Assembly: GCA_002424545.1 (NCBI GenBank)
Contig: DIKL01000065.1
Location: forward strand, 1 to 46,459
Reading direction: 5' to 3'
Source: Syntrophaceae bacterium UBA5619
GTDB lineage: Bacteria; Desulfobacterota; Syntrophia; Syntrophales; UBA5619
Length of the DNA: 46,459 bases
The position numbers were made by a program, and so were the translations under genes. The notes under the pieces are model-generated. The model was not told the origin of the DNA and made no database searches. It saw nothing but the letters and a program-made list of their open reading frames with translations. Of this stretch, positions 7,614 through 16,200 are shown in pieces (position 1 is the first letter of the stretch; the number at the start of each line of letters is the position of its first letter).

Positions 7614-8405
7614 CTACATCACCCCCCGGTACCAGCCGCCGTCGATCTGAATCGCGGCGCCGGTGATATAGCCGCTGCGGTCGGAGGCGAGAAACGCCAC
7701 GAGCGCGGCGAACTCCTCCGGCGTCCCGAGCCGCTTCATCGGAATGGACGCCTCCCAGCGGCCGATGACCGTCTCCGGCGTCGTCCCCTCTTTTTCCGCG
7801 GTCACCTTTGCCAGGTTCCGGACCCGCTCCGTCAGCGTGTATCCGGGACAGACGCTGTTCACGGTCACATTGAACGGGGCCAGTTCGGTGGAGAGCGTCT
7901 TGGCCAGGCCGATGACCCCCATCCGGACGGTGTTGGAGAGGATCAGGCCGTCGATCGGCTGCTTGACCGAGATCGAGGTCATGTTGATGATCCGCCCCCA
8001 CCGTTTCGCCTTCAGCACCGGCACCACCTCGCGGGTCATCAGGATCGTCGAGAGCAGGTTGAGGCGGAACCCCTTCTCCCAGAGCGTCTCGTCGATCTCG
8101 AGGAAATCCGCCGAAGGAGGGCCTCCCGCGTTGTTCACGAGAATGTCCGCCGTCCCGAAGCGGTCGATCGCTTTGCGGACAAACCCCTTCGCCTGCTCGG
8201 CATCGCTGACATCCGCGGGAACGGCCATCACCTCGCCGCCCGTTTCGCGCCGGATCCCATCCGCAGCCTCGTGCAGGTGGGAATCGTCGAGAGCGCCGAT
8301 GGCAACCTTCGCCCCCTCCCGCGACAGTTCCAGCGCCACCGCCCTGCCGAGCCCCATGCTCCCGCCGGCCACCAGCGCCACCTTCCCCTTCAGTCCCAGA
8401 TCCAT
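7614..8405 (-). CDS. SDR-family protein, FabG-like, lacking the usual Tyr-Lys pair
   Basis: A 263-residue short-chain dehydrogenase/reductase fold protein. AGGSMGLGRA near residue 13 is the dinucleotide site and NNAGG near 88 is the second hallmark. The expected YxxxK is absent: the aligned stretch reads LILSNTVRMGVIGLAK, with Ser at the Tyr position and Arg at the Lys position. This matches a known atypical FabG-like (BKR-like) subgroup, so it may have altered chemistry or a binding role. ATG at 8405 has GGAGG 6-7 bases upstream; the longer open frame is not needed. It is convergent with the glycosyltransferase genes and transcribed alone. Confidence 0.8.
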   Translation of the reverse strand: MDLGLKGKVALVAGGSMGLGRAVALELSREGAKVAIGALDDSHLHEAADGIRRETGGEVMAVPADVSDAEQAKGFVRKAIDRFGTADILVNNAGGPPSADFLEIDETLWEKGFRLNLLSTILMTREVVPVLKAKRWGRIINMTSISVKQPIDGLILSNTVRMGVIGLAKTLSTELAPFNVTVNSVCPGYTLTERVRNLAKVTAEKEGTTPETVIGRWEASIPMKRLGTPEEFAALVAFLASDRSGYITGAAIQIDGGWYRGVM

Positions 8406-8590
8406 ATCATCCCTCCCGAATCGTTGATATCGTCTCAATGACGGCATTTTTCTATCAGATCGCCGCGCCGGCGTCAACGGCCGGAAAACCCGTCGCCCCC
8501 TTTCCCGCAACGGGCAGCCACCGCCAGCAAATCGCTTTGGGAACCCGGGAATCGATTTCAAATCCGTTCTTCAAAAGACCAAATTCATCA

Positions 8591-8619
8591 TTGACATCGC
8601 CCGGATTTTGTTCTACGTT
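8591..8619 (+). promoter_or_regulatory. Sigma-70 type promoter of the oxidoreductase operon
   Basis: TTGACA (8591-8596), 17-base spacer, TACGTT (8614-8619). It points at the leader ORF and the 2-oxoacid:ferredoxin oxidoreductase genes, about 250 bases upstream of the first. Confidence 0.5.
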
Positions 8620-8649
8620 CCTGCTCCGTTTCGTGACCGGGGGTGTTTT

Positions 8650-8775
8650 ATGAACAGGAATGATCCATTGAGAAGGATGCGTTCGAGCCGGGACCTGCTT
8701 CGCCGGGGCCTCCTGTTGCGCCTCGCCCTTCCCGGGGTGGGTGTACGCCCATTGCCCGTCGCTTTCAGGAGTTGA
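8650..8775 (+). CDS. Possible 41-residue Leu/Arg-rich leader peptide
   Basis: A short frame from ATG 8650, with GGGGGTG 5-6 bases upstream, to TGA at 8773-8775. The predicted peptide has nine Leu and about ten Arg among 41 residues, including the run RRGLLLRLALPG. It lies between a promoter and a terminator-like hairpin ahead of an oxidoreductase operon, the layout of an attenuation leader. Composition alone could arise by chance in GC-rich DNA, so this is tentative. Confidence 0.25.
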   Translation: MNRNDPLRRMRSSRDLLRRGLLLRLALPGVGVRPLPVAFRS

Positions 8776-8801
8776 TCATCCCGGAAAATGAACGAATCCT
8801 A

Positions 8802-8838
8802 AAAGCCATGGGTGGAAAATCCATGGCTTTGTTGTTTT
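8802..8838 (+). terminator. Terminator-like hairpin before the oxidoreductase operon
   Basis: A perfect 10-bp stem AAAGCCATGG (8802-8811) / CCATGGCTTT (8821-8830) with a nine-base loop is followed by GTTGTTTT. It lies 34 bases before the first gene and could stop upstream transcription or act as an attenuator. Confidence 0.5.
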
Positions 8839-8871
8839 CGGAAGCGTAACGACTTTTTTGAGGAAAAGGGC

Positions 8872-9429
8872 ATGCATGAAGTGATATGGCACGGCCGCGG
8901 CGGACAGGGCGTCGTCATCGCCGCGCAGATCCTGGCCGAATCGGCCTATCTCCAGGGATTCAAAGGGGTCACGTCGGCCCCGACCTTCGGCCCGGAGCGA
9001 AGGGGGGCGCCGCTGACGGCATCCACCCGGATCTCCGACACGCCGATCCGGACCTTTTCCCAGATCGAACGGGCCGACGTGGCCGTCGTTCTGGATCCCT
9101 CCCTCTTCGGCGTGATCGACATCCTGGGATCGCTGAAACCCGGCGGATGGCTCATTGTCAATACGACCCAGAAGCCGGACGAGCTGGATGTCCCCGACGG
9201 CATCCGGGTTGCCGCGGCGGACGCGGCGGCCATCGCGCTGCAGTTCCATCTCTTCAAGGAGGGGGCGCCGATCGTCAATACCCCGATGCTGGGGGTTTTT
9301 TCGAAGGCCTCGGGACTGGTCGATATCGCGCATCTGGAACAGGGGCTCAAGTGGAAACTTTCCGGAACGGCGGCGGCAACAAACATCGCGGCGCTCCGGG
9401 CCGCTTACGAGGCGGCAACAATCAAATAG
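8872..9429 (+). CDS. 2-oxoacid:ferredoxin oxidoreductase, gamma subunit
   Basis: A 185-residue gamma subunit of the pyruvate/ketoisovalerate ferredoxin oxidoreductase family, which oxidatively decarboxylates 2-oxoacids to acyl-CoA and reduces ferredoxin. The N-terminal GRGGQGVV motif (residues 8-15) and the PTFGPERRGAP stretch are family signatures. ATG at 8872 follows AGGAAAAGGG; a second ATG lies four bases later out of frame, and an upstream in-frame ATG runs through the terminator hairpin. First gene of the gamma-delta-alpha-beta operon. The substrate (pyruvate, 2-oxoisovalerate or other) cannot be fixed from the sequence. Confidence 0.88.
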   Translation: MHEVIWHGRGGQGVVIAAQILAESAYLQGFKGVTSAPTFGPERRGAPLTASTRISDTPIRTFSQIERADVAVVLDPSLFGVIDILGSLKPGGWLIVNTTQKPDELDVPDGIRVAAADAAAIALQFHLFKEGAPIVNTPMLGVFSKASGLVDIAHLEQGLKWKLSGTAAATNIAALRAAYEAATIK

Positions 9430-9496
9430 CGCCGGCGGGCGCTTTTGCCCGGCCCCGACAGGCGGCCGTCGCTGTTTTCTCCCAGAAAGGCACGCT

Positions 9497-9790
9497 ATGG
9501 AACAAAAAGACGATCACATTTCCGCCATGTGCAAACCGGCCGTCGGCGAGGCGGGGCGAACCGGAGACTGGCGGGACGCCACCCCGGTCATCGATCCGGC
9601 GAAATGCATCGCCGCGATCAAGAAGCGATCGGCCTGCTACCTCTGCTGGCTCTACTGCCCGGAGGGGATCGTCGCCGCGGGAAGTCCGCCGCGGATCGAC
9701 CTCGACTACTGCAAAGGGTGCGGGATCTGCGCCGAGGAATGCCCCGCGCAGGCGATCACGATGGTAACGCACGAGGAGGCGAAAAAATGA
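9497..9790 (+). CDS. 2-oxoacid:ferredoxin oxidoreductase, delta (ferredoxin-like) subunit
   Basis: A 97-residue two-cluster ferredoxin subunit that passes electrons from the catalytic core to ferredoxin. The second cluster motif CKGCGICAEECP is standard. The first motif is irregular: KC-IAAIKKRSA-CYLCWLYCP gives a C-x9-C-x2-C-x3-C spacing where C-x2-C-x2-C-x3-C is usual, as if seven residues were inserted after the first Cys. The tail WLYCPEGI is typical for this subunit. The start ATG at 9497 has AGAAAGG 6-7 bases upstream. The stop overlaps the alpha-subunit start (ATGA). Confidence 0.85.
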   Translation: MEQKDDHISAMCKPAVGEAGRTGDWRDATPVIDPAKCIAAIKKRSACYLCWLYCPEGIVAAGSPPRIDLDYCKGCGICAEECPAQAITMVTHEEAKK

Positions 9791-10992
9791 GCAATGTCCA
9801 GATCATGACCGGAAACTCGGCCGCGGCCTGGGGGGCAAGGCTCTGCAAGGTCCAGGTGGTCTCCGCCTATCCGATCACCCCCTCCACCTCCGTGACCGAA
9901 ACGATCGCGAACTGGGTCGAGCGCGGCGAACTCAAGGCCGAGTATGTCCGGGTGGAGAGCGAACATTCGGTGATGACCGTCTGCGTCGCCGCCTCCACCG
10001 TCGGCGCCCGGGTCTTCACTTCGACCTCGTCGCACGGCCTCCTTTACATGCACGAGCAGCTCCACTGGGCGGCCGGTTCGCGCCTCCCGATCGTCCTGTG
10101 CTGCATCAACCGCGGCGTCGGCGCCCCCTGGTCGATCTTCAACGACCAGCAGGACTCCATCGCCCAGCGGGATACGGGCTGGATGCAGATCTACTGCCGG
10201 GACAACCAGGAAATCCTCGATACGGTGATCCAGGCCTATAAGATCGCCGAGGAGGTCTACTGTCCGGTCATGGTCTGCTATGACGGCTTCGTCCTGTCCC
10301 ACACCATGATGCCGGTGGAGATCCCCGATGCCGAGAAGGTCTGCGAATTCCTGCCCCCCTACAAACCCCATACGATCCTCTGCCCCGAGGATCCCCGGAA
10401 CATCAACCCGGTGATTTTCCCCGGGCAGCGGCGCGATGCGGAGGGGGTGCTGCGCGACGGCTACATGGAGATGCGCTGGAAGCTGCAGCACGCGCTGGAG
10501 AAAGCGCGCGACGTGATCGTCCGGACCGGCAACGACTATGCGGAGCGCTTCGGCCGCGACCACGGCGGAATGCTCTGGAGCTACCGGGCGGACGACGCCG
10601 AGGTGCTGCTGACCGGCATGGGGTCGATCGCGACCGAGGCGACGACCGCCGCCGACATCCTCCGGGAGCGGGGGGTCCGGGCCGGCGTCGTCGGCATCCG
10701 GGTCTATCGTCCGTTTCCGCGCGAGGAGGTCCGGGAGTCTCTCGGCAGAACCAAGGCGATCGTCGTTTTCGAGAAGAACATCAGCTACGGCTATGAAGGC
10801 GCGCTCTCGGCCGACATCAAGGCGGCCCTCTACGGGAGCGGCATCCGGACGCCGATCCACAACTATATCGCCGGTCTCGGCGGCCGGGATGTAAAGGCCC
10901 ACGAACTGGCCGAGGCCACCCGTTCCTCGCTGGCATCCATTGCCGAGGGGACCATCGAACGGCAGACGTGGCTGAACTGCGAGAAGGAGTGA
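9787..10992 (+). CDS. 2-oxoacid:ferredoxin oxidoreductase, alpha subunit
   Basis: A 401-residue alpha subunit with the pyrimidine-type TPP domain and transketolase C-terminal-like domain. The N-terminus MTGNSAAAWGARLCKVQVVSAYPITPST is the family signature, with the YPITPST motif. The ESEHS stretch near residue 57 contributes the conserved Glu of the TPP site. The later MGSIATEA and VRVYRPFP-type stretch (GIRVYRPFP) marks the C-terminal domain. It overlaps the delta stop and is followed after four bases by the beta gene. Length is normal for a separate alpha subunit. Confidence 0.9.
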   Translation: MSNVQIMTGNSAAAWGARLCKVQVVSAYPITPSTSVTETIANWVERGELKAEYVRVESEHSVMTVCVAASTVGARVFTSTSSHGLLYMHEQLHWAAGSRLPIVLCCINRGVGAPWSIFNDQQDSIAQRDTGWMQIYCRDNQEILDTVIQAYKIAEEVYCPVMVCYDGFVLSHTMMPVEIPDAEKVCEFLPPYKPHTILCPEDPRNINPVIFPGQRRDAEGVLRDGYMEMRWKLQHALEKARDVIVRTGNDYAERFGRDHGGMLWSYRADDAEVLLTGMGSIATEATTAADILRERGVRAGVVGIRVYRPFPREEVRESLGRTKAIVVFEKNISYGYEGALSADIKAALYGSGIRTPIHNYIAGLGGRDVKAHELAEATRSSLASIAEGTIERQTWLNCEKE

Positions 10993-10996
10993 CGAC

Positions 10997-11896
10997 ATGC
11001 CGGAAAAACTCTTCAAGGTGAACAGCGAAGAATACATCCTTCCGGGAAACCGTGCCTGTCAGGGGTGCGGCCTCTCGCTGGCGTACCGATACGTCCTGAA
11101 GGCCCTCCGGGAAAATACGATCTTGACGCTCCCGGCGAGCTGCCTCACGGTCCTTCACGGCCTCTATCCGATCACGTCGGTCAAAATCCCCTGCCTCAAC
11201 TGCACCTTCGCGAGCACCGCGGCCTCGGCCTCGGGGATCGTCGCGGGGTTATCGGCCATGAACCGCAGCGACATCACGGTCGTCGCGATCGCCGGCGACG
11301 GGGGAACCTACGACATCGGGATCCAGGCGCTCTCCGGGGCTGCCGAGCGCGGAACGGATTTCATCTTCGTCTGCTACGACAACGAGGGATACATGAACAC
11401 CGGAACGCAGCGTTCCAGCGCCACCCCGATGGGGGCGCTGACCACGACGACACCCGTCCTCACCAAGCAGCAGAACAAGAAGGACATGATGAAGATCATG
11501 GAGGGGCACGACCTCCCGTACCTGGCCACGACCTCCCCCTCTTTCCCGATCGACCTCTACGAAAAGTTCGTGAAGGCCAAGCGGATCAAGGGACCCCGCT
11601 ACCTTCAGATCGCAACCCCCTGCCCCCCGGGCTGGGCCTTTCCCCCGAAAGACACGGTCAAGATCGGCCGGCTCGCCGTCGAGACCGGGATCACCGTCCT
11701 CTACGAGATCGAAAACGGGAAGTTCCGCTTCACCGGCCGCAGCAAAACCCTGGCCGAAAAGGGCGCCCGCGCCCCGGTGGTCAACTTCGTGGAGCGGCAG
11801 GGGCGGTTCAAGAAGATGAGCATGGAGCAGTTGGGACGGCTCCAGCGGTGGGTCGACAACAAGTGGAATGAATACCTGAGGCGGGCGGAAGCTTGA
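10997..11896 (+). CDS. 2-oxoacid:ferredoxin oxidoreductase, beta subunit
   Basis: A 299-residue beta subunit carrying the pyrophosphate-type TPP site and an Fe-S cluster. Cys21/Cys24 (ACQGCG), with Cys49, Cys66 and Cys69, supply cluster ligands. GDGGTYDIG (100-108) followed by CYDNEGYMNTG is the TPP-Mg motif. The TPMGALTTTTP stretch is typical of this family. The start ATG lies four bases after the alpha stop with AAGGAG upstream. Last gene of the operon. Confidence 0.9.
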   Translation: MPEKLFKVNSEEYILPGNRACQGCGLSLAYRYVLKALRENTILTLPASCLTVLHGLYPITSVKIPCLNCTFASTAASASGIVAGLSAMNRSDITVVAIAGDGGTYDIGIQALSGAAERGTDFIFVCYDNEGYMNTGTQRSSATPMGALTTTTPVLTKQQNKKDMMKIMEGHDLPYLATTSPSFPIDLYEKFVKAKRIKGPRYLQIATPCPPGWAFPPKDTVKIGRLAVETGITVLYEIENGKFRFTGRSKTLAEKGARAPVVNFVERQGRFKKMSMEQLGRLQRWVDNKWNEYLRRAEA

Positions 11897-12028
11897 AAAG
11901 ACGGAAGGGCCGCTTGCATTGTAATTGCGCAAGGCGAGCGCGATGCGTCTTCAATCACGCCTCGTTGGTCTGCCCGCATCAGACGGATGAACCTGATCCG
12001 TTTCTTGCCGGAGCCATCGCACCGTTCA

Positions 12029-12560
12029 TCAATAGTTAAACGTGGGTCCCCAAATGGTGTCGACGTGTCTTTCGCCGATCACGAGAACGTCGCCCTGTCG
12101 CGCGGGGATCGTGAATCCATATTTCTGCCTTTCAGATTTGTATATTCTCGCCTTGGACCACTGGTATTTTGTTTGCCCCGTCTGACCGTCCACCAGGGTT
12201 ACCGATCCGATGGCAACGGTATATTTGTCAAATCGGAGATGGAAGGTTATGTTGCCCGTCGCGGGAGACTGGATCGGCGCGTACTGGTTCAGCTTGATTT
12301 TGTAGCCGTCCTTCGCATTCCATTGCGCCGCCACATCCCGTCTCGGCGACCTGTCCGGCGCTCGGATTCGAGAAGTTCACAGTGCCCGGAATGACGCTGG
12401 ATGCCGAGTAGATCAATTCGCCGCCGCGTGTGACCGTGAGATCCAGGGTGTCGCCGGGCGCGCCGGCCACGGAACCGTAATAAAGACGCCCGATAGGGTC
12501 TGCATGGTATCGAACGCGGCAGAGGCGGATTGCGGTTGAAACCGCTCACCCGCATTGGGT
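12029..12560 (-). pseudogene. Frameshifted remnant of an unrecognised protein
   Basis: Two overlapping minus-strand frames read as one protein if a frameshift near 12330-12350 is allowed. The upstream part contains YYGSVAGAPGDTLDLTV and PGTVNFSNPSAGQ; the downstream part (12029-12334) contains QWNAKDGYKIKLNQYAP and ends GPTFNY. Both look like beta-rich extracellular or secreted domains. There is no ribosome site at a credible start, and a stop lies near 12560. I do not recognise the family. It is probably a decayed 3' end of a larger gene; a sequencing error is the alternative. Confidence 0.4.
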
Positions 12561-12603
12561 TGTTTGTCGTTGGGTCGAAGCGCCCGTCTTGACCCGGGCA
12601 GGG

Positions 12604-13230
12604 TCAATTCCGGTTTTTTTGTATTCGGGCAACCAGCGTCTGGCCGAGCCGGCGGGCTTTCCGTCTGTCTTTTTCCTGCAACCCCTTGAAAGTGATTTCG
12701 CCGGCGTATAGTGTTCCGACGACCGTGGCATTGAACGCGAGCTTTGCCAGTTCCTTCATCTGGTGGGTGGCCGTGTCGCAAAGTTTTCGGAGCCAGGCGG
12801 GTATCGTACCCGCGGCCGCTATGGTGACGGCAAAACGCCGGCGGTCGGTAAACCTGGAGACGGGAACCCCCTTCAGCCAGAGAATTCGACCCCTGGAAGA
12901 ACCCACCGTGTATGCGCACCTTTCAATAAAAGTCTTGAAAATTGCGTTGGCATGGCCGCTGCTGACCTGCGTCGCCATGATGTATCCGTCTGCGTCCTTT
13001 AGTTTGGGAAGGATCCATTTCATGTCGTCATTCAACGAACATTTCCCTATTGGGGACCCCGGGTCCCTGTAACAGGCCATGCAGAATCGGCAATATCCGA
13101 TATTCAGGGTGGAGAGCCTTAACTGATCCACCTCGGCCCCTTTTTCCGCGACCATTTTGGACACTTCTTCCACGAGGGTGGACACAGATCCGTCTCGCTT
13201 GGGACTTGCATTGATGGCGACTATTTTCAT
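12604..13230 (-). CDS. Flavodoxin-like FMN protein (NADPH-dependent FMN reductase family)
   Basis: A 208-residue flavodoxin-fold protein. The N-terminus KIVAINASPKRDGSVSTL is the FMN phosphate loop. Cys47, Cys50, Cys53 and Cys64 in the YCRFCMACYRDPGSPIGKC region match the subgroup of iron-sulfur flavoproteins and related multimeric flavodoxin reductases, so it may bind a cluster next to FMN; the tight CxxCxxC spacing fits. ATVVGTLYAG near the end is a usual C-terminal strand. The start ATG at 13230 has GGGGG 5 bases upstream. It reads alone downstream of the AsmA-like gene with a 59-base gap. Confidence 0.8.
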   Translation of the reverse strand: MKIVAINASPKRDGSVSTLVEEVSKMVAEKGAEVDQLRLSTLNIGYCRFCMACYRDPGSPIGKCSLNDDMKWILPKLKDADGYIMATQVSSGHANAIFKTFIERCAYTVGSSRGRILWLKGVPVSRFTDRRRFAVTIAAAGTIPAWLRKLCDTATHQMKELAKLAFNATVVGTLYAGEITFKGLQEKDRRKARRLGQTLVARIQKNRN

Positions 13231-13289
13231 GGCGACCCCCTATGATGGTTGTCTGATTCTTCGTCTGTTTTGTTTCATCCGGATGAACC

Positions 13290-16200
13290 CTATTTCCTCG
13301 GGACCGGGATGAGAGACTCGATGATCCTCAACGGTGTCTTCAATATTCTTTGCATCACGCCGATCAGGCCGGTGCCGATGCCGGTGAGCGGCCGGAGCGA
13401 AAAATCGGGATTGTGGATATCGCCGGTCATCTTCACGCCGATCGCGACCAGTGAAGCAAGGCGGTCCCCTTTCCTCTCCGGCAGGATTCTGAACATGCTG
13501 TCCAGGGTCTTGAAGGGCGCTGCCAGCATGGTCACGTCCGCTTTGCGTTCAGACAAGTCCACCGTCCCCTCCGCCATGATCAGCATGGTCGAACCGTCAA
13601 GGACCGCGTTTTTCAGCGACAGGACTCCCCGGCGTATATCGCCGTCGATGGTGACGGTCGAGAAGCTGAGACCTTCCTTTCGGAGGTCGGGAAGCCCCTT
13701 GAAGTATTCCGTAGGGGTCAAAAGCGAAAACAAACCGGTCAGGGGGATGGACCGGTTGATCCTTCCGTCCCTGACGCGTAGGGACAGGGTGCCGTCGAGC
13801 CCCCTCAGGGGCGGTTTGGTCGCCAGGGACAGGTTGAGCGTGCCGTCAAAACTGTAGCGGCCGGTCATTTGCGTGTCGCCGTCCGTGAGGCATTCGATGG
13901 CCGGTCCCGCGTCCTGGTCTTTCGCCGAAAGGGTGATTTCCATGTTCTGATTGCCGCCGGCCAGTTCGATGCGTCCCTCGGCATTGATGCTGCAAAGGGC
14001 GGCCTTCCGGATATGCGCTGTGGCCCGCTCCGGTGTGAAAGAAATGTCGGCATGAAGCGGGCTCAGGGTGTACCGGCCATAGACGAACTCATGTGCCGAG
14101 ATGTTTACCGTGCCACGGACAGGCATCGTTGATGACTCGCCGCCGTCTTCTGCCGGCTTTGCCGCTTTCCTATCCGCCAAGATCCGCTCAATGGATTCCC
14201 ATTCCACCCTGTCCGCCGCGACTTCCATTTGCACATCCAAGCCGTCTTTTCCGAAGGCGAGGGCGCCGCTGGAGGAAAGGGTCGTCTTCGCCAGGCGGAT
14301 CCGGGAGGATGGAATGGAGATCCGTCCGCCGTCAGCGCCTAAGGTGATGGAGTCGATTTGAATCGGGATGCCCGGCTTCCAGGGGAGCACGATCCCCTCG
14401 CCCGAGAGCCTGCCGCGGACCAGCGACTCGAGGGGCCGGTCTCTCAGAATGCGGGCGGAGAAATCACCGGCAAGCCGTCCTGCCGGCATCGGTTCGACCT
14501 CCACCAGGGCCGCGACCGTAGACAGGTCAAGCCTGCCGGAGAAGGTCGTCTCCCATGACCGTTTCCTGAGGCCAAGGGTCAGGGAGGCGCGGGAAACCGC
14601 GTCCCGGATCTCCAGCTTGTCGATCTTCAGCTCCTTCTTCTGCTGCACGAGGCCGAGGGAAAGGGCCTGCCCCCCCTGCGTGGTGATCTCACCCTGAAAA
14701 GACAATTCCCCCTTGTCCGCGCTGACGACATGCCCCCGGGCCAGGGCGAGCCTCTGTTGAACCTTGAGGATCCGGGGAAGACCGGCAAACGTTTTGAGCC
14801 ACTGCATTCCCGCCGGACCCATGTTTGCATCGATCAGGACATCCATTCCCCGGAGACCTTCCGGCGAGACCATCAAGACGCCGGAGAGGGTTGCGGCGGC
14901 GTCGAGCATGCCGACACGGGCGGCGTCCAGCACAACCAACCCGGGCGTGAGGGTGAACTTCCCGCGCCTCAGGGCAAGCCGGTCCGGAAGGGAGGGGGAG
15001 CGGATCACAAGGTCGTCTGCCGTGCCGGTCGTCATGAATTGCCATTCCCCCGGGGTGGACAGAGGTCCCTTCAAGGCCAGCGTGGAAAGGACGATGTCGC
15101 CGCTGACTGCCGAGATCTTCCGGAGAGGGGTTTTCATTTTTTCCTTCGAGGCGAGCCAGCCATGGATTTCACCGGTATTGATGGTCGCCTGCGCCGAATG
15201 GATTTCCAAATGGGGAGAGGCCCCAGGGTCGATATGCGCCTCGAGGCCGGCGACGGAAGAGCGCCCCATCGTCGCGGACAGGCCTTTGACGGATATTCTC
15301 TCCGGATCATAGGAGAAGCTTCGGCAGGAAAGGCTCAGGGCTTCCGGAAGGTCCGGAGACGACACCGTGAGACTGTCGCTGCTGCCGGTAGCGCTCACCG
15401 CCCACGCTTCGGGACTCCGTGCCGGCCCGTTCACCGAAAGGGAGGAAATGGCGATGTTGCCGCTGGCCGACGCAATTTCCCCGAAGGGCATCCGGACCGG
15501 CTTCAAGGATGCCAGCCAGCCGTGCATTTCAGCGGCATGGAGGGACAGCGTTCCGGAACGCACCGCGAGACGGGGCTCCGGACCCCGGTCCATTCGAGCG
15601 TCCATTCCCGAAAAGGTGCTCTGTCCCAGGGTGCCTGTCAGGTCTTTGACGGAGATCTGTTCCGGATCGTAAACCAAGGAGCCGCGCCCGACCGTGACGG
15701 GGAAGGGGATGCGATCGTACCGCGCGGAGAGATTCATTTCGGAGACCGATACACGGGTCTCCACGGACGCGAGGGTTCCATCAAGGACCAGCCTTCCCCG
15801 GACGGCGCCGCTTACGGACTGAATCCGTTGAAGCTCTTGCAGAAGGGACTCGTCTTTCACGAGCCGCCCCAGCAGGACAAGCGTCTCCTGCGGATCAGCC
15901 CTGACAACGGTTTCCAGGCGGAACGGTCCGTCATCACCCGTTACGCCCAGCTTCAATGAGGCCTGCCGCAGCGTGGATTTCCCCGATTGGCCTGCGATGC
16001 CCGTTCCCTGCAGCATCCCCTTCGAGACCGTGAAGGCGCCCTTGACGGCGGTGAAATCGAGCCCGAGACCGGGAATATGAATGCCACCCTGCTCCAGTCC
16101 GCCCTTGATCTCGATGTTTTCGATCGCAACCAGGTCTTCAAAGGAATCGCCCCGGCTCTCAAAAGTGATGTCGGGGACGGTCCCGTCCCTGACGATGTCC

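Larger units (their letters stand above)
8406..8871. other. Intergenic stretch with leader-like elements
   Basis: Between the divergent SDR gene and the oxidoreductase operon. It contains a good promoter (8591-8619), a possible 41-codon leader ORF and a hairpin with T-rich tail. No other gene is supported. Confidence 0.6.

Noticed and set aside
11983..12006. Possible terminator after the oxidoreductase beta gene (ACGGAT/ATCCGT hairpin then TTTCTT)
   Set aside because: The stem is only six base pairs and the T-run is interrupted; too weak to list as a feature.
13274..13287. 14-base perfect palindrome TTCATCCGGATGAA between the AsmA-like and flavodoxin genes
   Set aside because: No T-run on the transcribed strand and no second copy seen; it could be chance or a weak operator.
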